A stretch of DNA of 64,000 nucleotides from Macrothele yani (GCA_039090855.1 CM077005.1:77248607-77312606); one strand, 5' to 3'. Counted from the first letter of the stretch, positions 43,009-55,299 are shown. Numbers and translations: made by a program. Notes: generated by a model not told the origin, from the sequence alone.

Positions 43009-43329
43009 CACTATTAGTGCGTTGTGATTCGCTGAGCTCTTACGATTTTTGTAAGTTAACATATGGCGTGTAACTGTTAAATTAACAAACTTAAAAAAAA
43101 ATAAAGAGTGATGAACTGCAAGACTAACTCCTACCGTTTGAAACATCGGGTCTGTCCAATCATAGTCGCGCTGACTCTGGAAGAATGACGTAATAATGGA
43201 TGTAGAACAAAACCAAATAAAAGTTCGTTCTTAAAAAGTTCTCGATCTAAGTGTATTCCATGAAAAATCCGAATCATTAACTATGACTTTTTTATTAAAT
43301 ATCAAGGACTGTACGCCAACTGTGCTTAA

Positions 43330-43440
43330 ATAGCATAAATATACTAATTATCCGAAATTTCTTGCTGTAGAATAGAAACTTTGATTTCTATTCTACACCA
43401 ACAAGAAATATCGGATTACTAGTATAGTTATACTATTTAT
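43330..43440. repeat. Imperfect fold-back hairpin, about 45-bp arms
   Basis: Arms with ATCCGAAATTTCTTG...TGTAGAATAGAAA and the inverse TTTCTATTCTACA...CAAGAAATATCGGAT, loop of about 6 bp, extending through AT-rich flanks. It may be a small MITE. It lies just outside the family G Tc1. Confidence 0.75.
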
Positions 43441-43453
43441 GACTTTCTTAATA

Positions 43454-44876
43454 CACTGACGGAAAAAAATACCAACACCAAGAAGGGGTTGTGTTAGATA
43501 AACGACAGTTGGTAGGCGGTGAGAGTACATCTGTAAAATGACGTCTATGCAAATTTCGCCCTCGGCACATACATGTGGCGCTAGTAGCGCCCCTCGGAAC
43601 ATGCAAAGCAGGTTTGCTGTAAATACGCGCCGTAACGTTCGTGAGCGTTAGTTATCGTTGAGATTCGACGTAGGGTGTTGATGTTAGTCAAGAATGCCTT
43701 TAAGAAGACGAAGAAGCCATTATCAACAGCTCACGGAGTTTGAACGAGGTCGTGTAATAGGGCTACGAGAAGGTGGATTTTCTTTCCGCAATATTGCAGA
43801 ACGACTTGGCAGGAATGTAGCCACTGTGCATGATTGTTGGCAGCGGTGGTCAAGGGAAGGTACTGCTTCAAGAAAACCGGGTTCCGGCCGGCCACGTGGC
43901 ACTACTGAGAGGGAAGACCGTCGTGTACGGCGTATGGCCGTGGCGCATAGTACCGCGTCTGCGGCAGCAATTCAAGCTGCAGTTGCCACCACAGTGACAC
44001 AACGAACTGTTACAAATCGTTTACTTGAAGGACAGCTCGGAGCCAGACGCCCTGTAGCGTGCATTCCACTTACTACAAACCACTTCCGTTTGCAACGTCA
44101 GTGGTGTCAAGCTAGAGCTCATTGGAGGACGGAGTGGAGATATGTTGTGTTTTCTGATGAAAGCCGGTTCTGCCTGGGTGCCAGCAACGGCCGTGTGTTG
44201 GTTAGAAGGAGGCCAGGTGAACGCCTGCAACCAACCTGTCTGTGGCCGAGACTCACTGGACCTACACCTGGAGTTATGGTCTGGCGAGCAATTTTCTATG
44301 ACAGCAGGAGCACTCTCGTGGTTATCCCACACACCCTGACGGCACAGTTGTACGTCGGTCTCGTGATTCAACCTGTTGTGCTGCCATTCATGAACAGCAT
44401 TCCAGGAGGTGTTTTCCAACAGGATAACGCTCGCCCGCATACCGCTGTTGTAACCCAACATGCTCTACAGAGTGCCGACATGTTGCCGTGGCCTGCTAGA
44501 TCACCAGATCTTTCAACAATCAAGCACGTATGGGACATCATTGGACGACAACTCCAGCGGCCACCCAATCAGCATTAACCGTCCCTGTATTGACCGACCA
44601 AGTGCAACAGGCATGGAACTCCATCCCACAAACTGACATCCAGCACCTGTACGACACAATGCATGAACGTTTGCGTGCTTGCATTCAACATTGTGGCGGT
44701 TACACCTGTTATTAATGTACCAGCATTTCACATTTAAAATGGCTCTTCTCGCGCTTACAATAGGCTGTAATCTTGAAACTTTAATTGATTAAATATGTTA
44801 CCTATACAAATGTATTGCCGCCATTTCATTCCTCTACAACTATTTTTCCGTGGTGTTGGGATTTTTTCCGTCAGTG
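43454..44876 (+). mobile_element. Tc1-like transposon, family G, copy 2
   Basis: 1.42 kb, TA at 43452-43453 and 44877-44878, ends CACTGACGGAAAAAAAT and inverse. Closely related along its length to 34954-36379. Confidence 0.94.
43694..44715 (+). pseudogene. Tc1-like transposase, family G: catalytic Glu to Lys plus C-terminal frameshift
   Basis: The ATG at 43694 opens a clean frame for 294 codons. Helix-turn-helix LTEFERGRVIGLREGGFS, second DNA-binding part to about residue 115, VVFSDESRF (Asp155), FQQDNARPH (Asp244), and then SPDLSTIKHVWD, where the catalytic Glu is Lys277 (32 residues after Asp244). A frameshift near 44570 moves the last 48 residues to another frame (44530-44715 open frame, ending GGYTCY). 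Long and young, but catalytically dead. Confidence 0.92.
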
Positions 44877-44929
44877 TAGTTATATCCTACAATATTAATA
44901 ACAACGTTTCGCACAATAAAATGTTTATT

Positions 44930-44982
44930 ATACATCGACTATAGTTTCGCAGAGCGTTTGGCTTGGTTTCCTCAGAACGAAT
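44930..44982 (-). ncRNA. Hammerhead-type ribozyme motif (PLE, left end, weaker)
   Basis: Inverse counterpart: CTGAGGA (44969-44975), GAAA (44945-44948), AC-TATA-GT stem III, GTC cleavage site, stem I ATTCGTT/GATGTAT with wobble pairs. Stem II has more mismatches than the right copy. Confidence 0.5.
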
Positions 44983-45061
44983 GGAGCGTAAACATTCAAA
45001 TCATTGTGACATCGCCAGAATTCTGACGGTTACGGGTTTTGGTGAGTTGCTTCCACGCACT

Positions 45062-46185
45062 TCAAAGAAATGGAGTCGACGTCATGTCATTGACAAGCCG
45101 TGGCGAGTTCCGGTATATGTGGAAAGCTTCTAATACATTAAGCTTGATAGTCGAGTCCGGTTTATCAATAAGCATAGCGTTTCCAAACAAAAATGTATGG
45201 TTATTTTTGTGACAATGTTGAGCTATAGACGATTTCTTCAGTTCATAGTTCCGTACATAGGTCTTGTGTTCCTTCACACAGAAACTTAAAGCCCTACGGG
45301 TCTGTCCTATATATGAAAGAGCACATTCACTAGGTATCTGATAAATTCCCCAGGAGTTTATGTCTTCGACGTAGTCTTTTGTTCCGTAAAAATTCATCTT
45401 GTTTATGGGTTTTAAAATAACTTTGAAATTAAAACTTTTAAGGATTTTTGAAGTTCCGAAGCAAATCTGAGGAGCAAATAGGATAACAGCCTAATTGTTT
45501 CGTATTGGGAGGTCTATAGGCATGAGCGTGCAGACGGGCTTTGGTTTCCTAAATTTTTGGACAACTTTGTCTGTAACGGAAGGGCTGTATCCTCTGTGTA
45601 CTGCAATTCGTTTAAGAAAATCAAGTTCTTTCTGTAAGGAATCCTCAGTTGAGCAGATATGTATTGCACGATATACGTATGTGAAGAAGGCAGAGATCTT
45701 TTTTTTCCATGGATGATTTGATTTTGCATGAGGGGTAAGGAAACAGCAAATGGTTTTGGATAAACTGTTGTACTAAAGGATCCTTCAGAGCGTGACACAA
45801 GGACATCAACGAATGGTAAGCAGCCATTATTTTCAGTCTCACATGTGAACTGTATATGAGGATCAATTGAATTGATAAGTTCAACTAATTTTGGTATTTC
45901 CGAGTTCATGCCATTCCAGAGAACAAAAGTTTCATCTGCATATCGAATCCGCATTTCAAATGTAACAAGCTGAAATAGTTGGTCTTCAAAATGGCGCATG
46001 TAGACTTCGCATAAAATAGGTGACAGTGGGTTACCGATTGCATGGCCTTCCGTCTGTTGGAAAAATCTTCCACGAAAAAGGAAACTGTTTTGTCTTATAC
46101 AAGTTTCCACTAGTGTCAAAATTTCTTCTATTTCCGGTGGGCTGAAATGATGTTCTTTGAGACTTGCTTTCAATGCTTTGAGGGC
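45062..46185 (-). pseudogene. PLE reverse transcriptase and GIY-YIG endonuclease, 5' truncated
   Basis: RT part at about 45640-46160: FFQQTEGHAIGNPLSPILCE, then RIRYADETFVLW, where the usual YxDD box reads YADE, and FVDVLVSRSE. A linker (KPKPVCTLMPIDLPIR, CFGTSKILKSF) leads to the endonuclease at 45062-45397: WGIYQIPSECALSYIGQTRR and then F.VKEH, a GIY-YIG nuclease, followed by QHCHKNNHTF. A frameshift near 45640 and a stop near 45490 break it. RT upstream of 46185 is replaced by the inverted second copy. Confidence 0.85.
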
Positions 46186-46189
46186 TCGA

Positions 46190-46801
46190 ATAGCAGTACA
46201 CAGAGGATACAGCCCTTCCGTTATGGACAAAGTTGTCCAAAAATTTAGGAAACCAAAGCCCGTCTGCACGCTCATGCCTATAGACCTCCCAATACGAAGG
46301 AATAGGGCAGTTATCCCATTTGCTCCGCAGATTTGCTTCGGAATTTCAAAAATCCTTAAAAGTTTTAATTTCAAAGTTATTTTCAAACCCATAAACAAGA
46401 TGAATTTTTACGGAACAAAAGACTACGTCGAAGACATAAACTCCTGGAGTATTTATCAGATACCTTGTGAATGTGGTCTTTCATATATAGGACAGACCCG
46501 CAGGGCTTTAAGTTTCCGTGTGAAGGAACACACGACCTGCGTACGGAACTATGAACTGAAGAAGTCGTCTATATCTCAACATTGTCACGAAAATAACCAT
46601 ACATTTTTGTTTGGAAACGCTACGCTTATTGATAAACCGGACTCGACTATCAAGCTTAATGTATTAAAAGCTTTCCACATATACCGGAACTCGCCACGGC
46701 TTGTCAACGACATGACGTCGACTCCATTTCTTTCAAGCGCGTGGAAACAACTCACCAAAACCCGTGACCTTCAGAATTCTGAAGATGTTACAATGATTTG
46801 A
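46190..46801 (+). pseudogene. PLE linker and GIY-YIG endonuclease, open frame, RT missing
   Basis: Open from 46157 to 46801. HRGYSPSVMDKVVQKF, KPKPVCTLMPIDLPIRRN, then WSIYQIPCECGLSYIGQTRR, SFRVKEH and QHCHENNHTF: a complete-looking GIY-YIG domain (SIY in place of GIY). The Cys/His set around CECG...H..C.H..N resembles the zinc-binding additions of PLE endonucleases. No in-frame RT, so this is a 5'-truncated copy. Confidence 0.85.
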
Positions 46802-46814
46802 ATGTTTATGCTCC

Positions 46815-46867
46815 ATTCGTCCTGAGGAAGCCGAGCCAAACGCTTTGCGAAACTATAGTCGATGTAT
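46815..46867 (+). ncRNA. Hammerhead-type ribozyme motif (PLE, right end)
   Basis: Core elements in order: stem I strand ATTCGTC (46815-46821), CTGAGGA (46822-46828), one unpaired A, stem II GCCGAGC/GCTTTGC with CAAAC loop, GAAA (46849-46852), a 2-bp stem III AC/GT with TATA loop, cleavage triplet GTC (46858-46860), stem I strand GATGTAT (46861-46867; 6 of 7 pairs). This is a type I architecture with minimal stem III, as described for PLE hammerheads. The extra A before stem II is a weak point. Confidence 0.6.
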
Positions 46868-46962
46868 AAAAAACATTTTATTGTGCAAAACGTTTTTATT
46901 ATTATTCTATCTTAAAACCGCAAGTTTAGTAGTCACAAATTATGTATAGTTATATCCTAGTC

Positions 46963-47455
46963 TTTAATATCAACTAAAATGGCTGCCCAATTAATGCGAT
47001 AAAGAATAAAAAACTCGATCAATGAAATAATGTATAAACATTGCCTGCGTATTCCCTTTGCCCTGCCTAGCAGTTAGAGCCCGAATAAGTATGAAAGAAT
47101 GAAAACACAAGCCAGTAAACAGGATTAACAAATAACTGAAAATCCATATTTATCTCTATCCTCGCGCCTCGAGGGCTGTAGTTCCCTGATAAAGTAGCTC
47201 AGGCTTTTAGTCTATCCCTTAATTCCGCTCTGACATCTTTAGAAAAAAATCTCAACTCGTCACTTGACATTAAGAATCTACCAGTTCTGTGTTCCCGAAA
47301 ATTCTCCTATTCCTGAAATTCTTCTGTCCATTATCCCTTTTGTGCGCGTAGAAAACTCCGACTTAGAACTTCCCTCAAAAATACATATTACTGGTTAACC
47401 AACATGAAATATGTCTTATAATTCGCTAGTCCCAGATATCCTGTTTGTTTTGTTT
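46963..47455. other. No recognisable gene
   Basis: Unremarkable sequence between the PLE dimer and the SINE-2 body. Confidence 0.5.
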
Positions 47456-47550
47456 TAGGGTTAAACTAGCACCATGAATAGCTCAATGAGGTATAAGTAG
47501 TCACCTGTCCCTGATTTAGTGCCACTGTTTCCAGGAAAGAGACAGATCCA
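47456..47550 (-). repeat. SINE family 2 body adjoining the array
   Basis: Minus-strand copy of the SINE-2 body (inverse of CTGGAAACAGTGGCACTAAA...). The tRNA-related head that should follow is the first unit of the 96-bp array. Confidence 0.75.
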
Positions 47551-48510
47551 GGTCCATAAGACAAACAAACCACCCATGCCTGACCCGAGATTCGAATGAA
47601 TGATTGTTTAGAAGCCAAAGCTACGTACTACTCGACCACCGCGACGGGTCCATAAGACAAACAAACCACCCATGCCTGACCCGAGATTCGAATGAATGAT
47701 TGTTTAGAAGCCAAAGCTACGTACTACTCAACCACCGCGACGGGTCCATAAGACAAACAAACCACCCATGCCTGACCCGAGATTCGAATGAATGATTGTT
47801 TAGAAGCCAAAGCTACGTACTACTCGACTACCGCGATGGGTCCATAAGACAAACAAACTACCCACGCCTGACCCGAGATTCGAATGAATGATTGTTTAGA
47901 AGCCAAAGCTACGTACTACTCGACCACCGCGACGGGTCCATAAGACAAACAAACTACCCATGCCTGACCCGAGATTTGAATGAATGATTGTTTAAAAGCC
48001 AAAGTTACGTACTACTCGACCACCGCTACGGGTCCATAAGACAAACAAACCACCCATGCCTGACCCAAGATTCGAATGAATGATTGTTTAGAAGCCAAAG
48101 CTACGTACTACTCGACCACCGTGACGGGTCCATAAGACAAACAAACCACCCATGCCTGACCCGAGATTCGAATGAATGATTGTTTGGAAACCAAAGCTAC
48201 GTACTACTCGACCACCGCGACGGGTCCATAAGACAAATAAACCACCCATGCCTGACCCGAGATTCGAATGAATGATTGTTTAGAAACCAAAGCTACGTAC
48301 TACTCGACCACCGCGACGGGTCCATAAGACAAACAAACCACCCATGCCTGACCCAAGATTCGAATGAATGATTGTTTAGAAGCCAAAGCTACGTACTACT
48401 CGACCACCGCGACGGGTCCATAAGACAAACAAACCACCCATGCCTGACCCAAGATTCGAATGAATGATTGTTTAGAAGCCAAATCTACGTACTACTCGAC
48501 CACCGCGACG
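47551..48510 (-). repeat. 10 x 96-bp tandem array of a SINE tRNA-like head
   Basis: Ten consecutive units of about 96 bp starting near 47551, 47647, 47743, 47838, 47934, 48030, 48126, 48222, 48318 and 48414, with a few substitutions each. Read on the minus strand, a unit contains GTGGTCGAGTAGTACGTAGC (A-box-like) and CATTCGAATCTCGGGTCAGG (B-box-like), i.e. the head of SINE family 2. The flank is the matching SINE body at 47456-47550, so the array arose within a SINE. Confidence 0.93.
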
Positions 48511-49955
48511 GCCAGATATTCAGCTTCATCATTCATTTGATTCGGTTATCAAACCAGCTATTGCCAAGTGCCATTAATTTTATGCGAGAGGAAAGGGGGT
48601 ATCATCATTTCAAGCAAGATACAACCTGAACATTCCTACCAGTAATATTGTATTAACGGACCATTAAAGTCATACGCTGTGCTCCAAAACATTTGCTCGT
48701 CCTCCTGCCCAGAGGAAACGGTAAAATGCTCCAACTTAGGGTAACTATAATCTATGTTCCCCCTAGTGTTCTGGGAATGACTAAATGGTGCCTTATCTGC
48801 ATTTTCATTCATTCTGAATGGCCCAATAAAGTGTTATTTCCCGATGTGCCGAAAATCTCAGTTGCCACTGTTATCCGTACCTCCTTAGGCAAGCCGGAAG
48901 ATGAGGAATCTTACTACATCTGGCTTGTGCCCTTTCGCTCCCTCCTTCCCCATTCCTTCGGCGCACGGGTTCTCCAAAGAACTCTACCTAATTCGCATTC
49001 GGAGGAGAAAAATAAAGGAAGAGCCATTAAGGGTCGTAAGGACAGCTACGGGAGGAACAGTATGGCGCTGATTTTTCAAAGAAGAGAAAAATGAGTAAGA
49101 AAAGTCTATCGCCTGCTACTCTGCTTTTCCTTAAATTAGGAAGTATTGCTATTGATTATGAGAAAGAAAAAATATATATCATCGTAATATTAGCACCATG
49201 GGTACCTCAATTCCACTTAACTACACAAACCAGAAATAAAATGAAATTAAATGCACCCGCTACGGGTCAGCTTAGCGCGGTAACAGATTACCGTATTTTT
49301 CTGCGAATAAAACGAGACGTTTTTCTGCAGAAGACCGGGTCTTGACTTATAAGCCACATCGACTTATCTATTGAAATTTCTCAATAAGACAAAAAAAAGA
49401 TATTGTGCCTTAAATTTGGCCGTGATCTAAGCACCCTGAAAGGCGACATTACGTTCTTAAGAAACCATTTTGAAAACGCACGAAATGTAATATTTCGTTC
49501 ACTAAGACATTGTTTGAAATCTGCTGAAACGAATATTTCCGTTCAAACGAAACATTAAAATTGACATGATCGAGTTTGAGTGAAAGCTTTTGAAAGTTAA
49601 TTGCATCCCCTCGCGATATCTCCAATACCCCGTGGGTGGTATACACTTCTGGTTTTGCAAAGCTTCCAGAACTACAATGAGTGCATCTCATTTATATACT
49701 AATGATTGAATCTCTGAAACACGTCGCTGCCACGCAAATGATCGCTGGTGACAATTGTGTTTACAATTTGTTTGGGTGTGTGTGGGTTTACAGTTACCAG
49801 CCAATGCAGTTGATTGGCTGGTGACAATTGTGCTCTTTAAGAATAGCAATGACCAGCTGGTTGCGGAGACAGTGTCTTTTTGCTCTACTAATTTCTCAGT
49901 TTTATCTCTCACCTGAATTAAAATAAACTGTTGCTTCAATTTATTGTGCTTATCT
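48511..49955. other. No recognisable gene; one unassigned open frame
   Basis: The longest frame, 48693-49094 (+), 133 codons, shows no domain, signal or repeat I recognise and may be chance. A phrase GCTGGTGACAATTGTG is repeated at 49742 and 49817. Confidence 0.4.
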
Positions 49956-49960
49956 TAATT

Positions 49961-50055
49961 TAATCATGTTTCCTGTTTAAACCAAAAGCTCTTTTGGCTT
50001 CTTATTTTAATCATGTTTCCTGTTAAAACCAAAAGCTCTTTTGGCTTCTTATTTT
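49961..50055 (+). repeat. 47-bp tandem duplication
   Basis: Two units starting TAATCATGTTTCCTGTT (49961, 50008). Each holds the palindrome CCAAAAGCTCTTTTGG. Confidence 0.92.
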
Positions 50056-51025
50056 AATCGAGCTGTGTGAGGAACCATCACTGACTCTGCAAGCATTACT
50101 CTGATTTGGCACAATTGTGTGATTTCAGTTTTATTTTCACCTTCGCGCGGCGATTTCTTCGACTGTTCGGTCTAATGGAAGGAATACAGTAGTGTCAGTT
50201 CGTAAGAAAAAAATAAACGTATGAAATTCAATTTTTTTTTTTTCGAAAAAATGCGAAAGTTACCTCATTTTCTCATCCTTTTAATATCTACTGAAACATT
50301 AAAAATATATACATAGTTACAGAATCTCAGAACATTAACTACATTTGTTCTAGCCTCGTCCTATACTCAGGATCGACTTATCTATAAATGAAAAGGAAAC
50401 TGAGAAATTGAACCTTATTCACTCATATAAAACTATATAACTCCATATCGACTTGTAAGCAGAATATTACTTTGTTCCACTAATACTCTATGAGCCGTAA
50501 GAAATCTGAATTTTTACTGCCAGCCTAATTTTTCATAGTGTTATTTTCTTGTACTGTGTAATGCGTCGTGTATTTAATTACTGAAGACCTTCGTTATTCG
50601 AAGCCGAGCAAACGGGTTTCTTTGCTCAGTTTCAGATATTACTTAATTAAGACTTCACAGACTACAAATCTCCTTCAATAGACATAACAGATTATTTTTT
50701 TCGTAATTTTTGGGTGCTATCGTCATTGCATAAACTTCAGCTACTTTTATTTGGTATAGCGCAGGACAAGCTCCCAGCAATATATTTTATTCCAAGAAAA
50801 CTGTTGTGGACCTTTCTTGTTTTATTTAACACAAGTCTGTATATTCAAAATGCTTGTCTGATTGGCCTTGTATACAGACTCCGAATATATATATTTTATA
50901 ACACTAAGTTTACCTTCCAAATTTCTCTATAATCGGGCGAAGTGCTCTTAATCATTCGTTATAAATGTCGTCGTCCCGCAATATTTAAAGAAAATATTGT
51001 GTAGTATTTATCTACGAAAATTTTC
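50056..51025. other. No recognisable gene
   Basis: AT-rich, several short homopolymer runs. Nothing recognised. Confidence 0.45.
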
Positions 51026-51029
51026 CAAG

Positions 51030-52240
<1,211 letters not shown>

Positions 52241-52330
52241 CCGCAGCGAGCTCATGACGTAGATGGACGAAACCAATTTACCTGTGAGGGGGGGAAGGGG
52301 ATAATGTAGTAACGTAATCCAATAACCACC

Positions 52331-53299
52331 GTGGGTATTCGATACATGTACTTGGCCGTACAGGCGCAGTTCAGGAACTTTTCGATCCTACTCCGTATAT
52401 CGATAAACTTTTCAGTAAGATATGAGAACCAGCAACTGATCCTTTGGATCACTCGACACGTAGACAAGAAATTTTTTTTGAGTTTCTCAGTCTACAGAAA
52501 ACCTAGCAGCTCTACCACTATAATATCACACAATTCTTTCCATCCAATAAAATATAAATTAGCTGCCCTTAGATTCATGGTCTATAGAGCTTATATGCAC
52601 TCATCCAACAAAAAGGCTAGAAATCAAGAAATAACCAACTTAAAATCAATTGCTGCACAGCATGGCTATAGCACCTGCGTTGTCGATACATTGGTTTCAC
52701 AATACAAATGAAAGACAGTGACCACCCTTCAGCCGGAGCGTAGTGTATCTACCTATGTAGGCTCCTTGACTTTCTTACCACCAGTCACGCAAATTCTACG
52801 AGGTATTTGCAAAAAACACAAAACAGACTTTGGAGACTCAACATCTAACTTGTTCACCATGATCAGAAAAGATCGTGATGCTATTTCAACCCAAGACCAA
52901 TGCGGCGTTTACTGTGTGCCAATAAAGAGCGATACCAACCAGAACGATGATCAATGGTATATAGGTTCCACACTCCGCAGCATAAGAATTCGAGTGTCAG
53001 AGGACCAGTATAACGTCAGAATGAACTCATCTACTACCTCTTTATCACGCTTGGCCAAAACTGGGACATACCACCCATCATGGACTGACACCTATCTACT
53101 ATTAAAACCAAAAACAAAATCTATGACTCTGTTTGCAGAAAGTTTATATATACACTACAATATAAACCGATGTTGTAATGAAGAAACTCCTGTATTTGTT
53201 CATCCCCCTTGGAAACAATTATTGAATAATTTATCTTATATAAACAATCCCTCTTCCACTTCACATAACCCTCCCGCCTCCCACGTTTCACTATTGTAA
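52331..53299 (+). pseudogene. Penelope-like element, region after RT plus GIY-YIG endonuclease
   Basis: Begins downstream of the RT catalytic box. FFLSFSVYRKPSSSTTIISH, SFHPIKYKLAALRFMVYRAY and KARNQEITNLKSIAAQHGYS are typical of the segment after PLE RT. A stop at 52709-52711 is followed by the endonuclease frame from 52718: CGVYCVP and then QWYIGSTLRSIRIRVSED, a GIY-YIG signature, and HPPWKQLLNNLSY. It is clearly different in sequence from the PLE at 44877-46962, so a second PLE lineage. Confidence 0.82.
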
Positions 53300-53526
53300 A
53301 TAATCCTTTATTTTTCACATTAAACCCTTCCAGAGTCTCATTTTATATTTTGCATTATGGGTTTCTCAACAACCTTATGCCATGTTGTATAGTTATGTAG
53401 GTACTACACCTTATCTTCAGCTATACCGACTGTTACCCTGTCCACCAGGATCGCTGCATTCGAAATGCACATCATGAATCCATCCTATATATATAAAGCA
53501 AGTAGACTCTTTGTTCCGCCAGTTTT

Positions 53527-53575
53527 CTTCACCTGATGATACACGGGGGTGCCCGTGTGAAAGATCTTGTGTGTT
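53527..53575 (+). ncRNA. Hammerhead-like motif at PLE 3' end
   Basis: CTGATGA (53533-53539), one unpaired T, perfect 7-bp stem II ACACGGG/CCCGTGT with GGTG loop (53541-53558), GAAA (53559-53562). Stem III would be the self-complementary AGATCT (53562-53567) and stem I only CAC/GTG. The core is exact but stems I and III are poor, so activity, if any, might need dimerisation. Confidence 0.42.
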
Positions 53576-53640
53576 TTTAGCCTTGTATATATTTTAATCA
53601 TTAAATTTTAAAGTATTTCAACTAAAGCATGTGTATCCTG

Positions 53641-55299
53641 TAGTATCGTGCTTCGACAGCTAACTCCAACAAACGATATTATTTTAGCACGAAATATTTC
53701 TTCTACCTTGACATTTTTTGTCTGCAAATTGTACGGTAAAAAAATTAACTATTGCAGTCTCTCTTCAAGCTATGTTGGTGTGTACCAAATAAAAGTTTAC
53801 AATCACTCCACTTAAAATGAAAGAGCCGTGTTGGACGAAAGGACAAAATCTCTACCTCATACAAGGAAATATTTCTAATAGTACTTCTAGAAGCAGCAAC
53901 TGAGCTATAGTTCTCCAGAAATGCATGGAGCGTTTTCTGAGCTTTGTACTTTATTTCACAGAAATAAATGATCGGCGTTTAGCGAAATTTCGATGCATTT
54001 TTTTAAGAAGCTGTGATGTGAATTCGAATTTGTAACATCAGTTTTCCCAAGAAGACAGAGCTTTTACACTCAAATACAAATATAGAGAATTAAAAACGTC
54101 TTTTGTCTGGGGTGTGGGGATGTCACAGCAATTCTGGTTTGCCTTCTCATGGATTATCAGTAATGGAAGTGGTTCTCAACTTTTGGACAGCTGTATACAT
54201 AAACAATCAACAATGTTCAAAGCATGACCAACGAATCTTGGATTTTGAGGAGTGCGAAACAAAAACTATCAAAAAGGGGGTTCCTGCTATACATTTTTCT
54301 CTCATTCCTCCTGGAAAGTGCAGTGTCCAATGAAAATCGATGGAAAACCTTTTACGTTCTGCCAACAAAGCCTTCATGTCTGCAGCTGAGCGTAACTCAA
54401 GGATTAGTTTAAAAGCGGGCCAATATGAAAAGGAACGACGTTGAGGTTTCATTCAATGTTGGTCGTCTATGTAGGACAAGAATTCCGCCCTCCCCGCATC
54501 CCATGCATTTTCACCCTCCTTTCACATCACCCTTTGCCTCTTAAGATCTGTCTCCTGGGAGCATCCTTTACCGCCTCGGCGCCGTGGACGTTGATATATT
54601 GGGCAATAAAGGATAGCCAGTCCAGAGAACGACGATGCCGGCTTTATTTATTACATTCTTCGAGACAGCAAAGATAGAAAAGTCGCAGAAAATCTCTCGT
54701 TTGTGTTCTTTTGCACATAGTTTAAGATGGTAGGGTATCTACGGCTTGTTCTTAGGCATTCAACTTTTGTATTGCATTACTCTATAACAGAAAACGGTTT
54801 CTAGAGCATTTCAAACGACTAATTATGTGCTTATGTATTGCTACTAATGTGCATAGAACGAGTTTGTTCATGAATGCATTTCTGGCACTGTGTGCATTGA
54901 ATTCCATCACTCGGATATTCTGAGAGTCTGGCACTGCATCGAAAATACGGGCAAAAGACTTCTCTCAGGAGCGATTTCTTACTGCCTAAAAGCACTAAAG
55001 GGTACCGTAATTTTTTTCAACGCACGATAAAATAACAAGAGGGCAAAATTATTTGAATTATTTTAACAGCACTGTCCAAAATCATTTATTCAAAGTTAAA
55101 AGAAGATAACCGCTTATAAAATTTTTCCCTGATGGCAATACGTCGCAGTACCCGGTTTTCTCAAGAGAAATACACAGTGTCATCTGTACAGAAACAAACT
55201 TTCGTCGACGAAATTCGAGGCTAACTCCCTTTATTTCCAGTCCTAAGCAATAATAATACACCTTCACAGTAATCCATTCCTTTTTTTGTTTTGTCGGGT
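53641..55299. other. No recognisable gene
   Basis: Short frames (54103-54333, 54207-54452, 54441-54677) have no recognised domain. Confidence 0.45.

Larger units (their letters stand above)
44877..46962. mobile_element. Inverted dimer of a Penelope-like element
   Basis: Two copies of one PLE in opposite orientation. The left copy on the minus strand (about 44904-46185) has RT and endonuclease; the right one on the plus strand (about 46160-46905) has only the part downstream of RT. The shared arms (44904-45650 and 46157-46893) are about 740 bp and nearly identical. Outermost on both sides are hammerhead-type motifs. A 13-bp direct repeat TAGTTATATCCTA at 44877-44889 and 46950-46962 may be the target duplication of the whole dimer; it abuts the Tc1 at 44876. 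Confidence 0.75.

Noticed and set aside
33300..44876. TRIM plus family G Tc1 at 33-36 kb and at 42-45 kb as an inverted segmental duplication
   Set aside because: The order TRIM then Tc1 is the same on both sides although each is inverted, spacer lengths differ, and target duplications differ (GATT versus CACT). Independent insertions explain it.
47551..48510. Regular 96-bp direct repeats as a CRISPR array
   Set aside because: The whole unit repeats with no variable spacers, it derives from a SINE head, and the context is eukaryotic.
48693..49094. 133-codon plus-strand open frame as a host gene
   Set aside because: No domain, no recognisable splice or promoter context, and composition like its surroundings. 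Not called.
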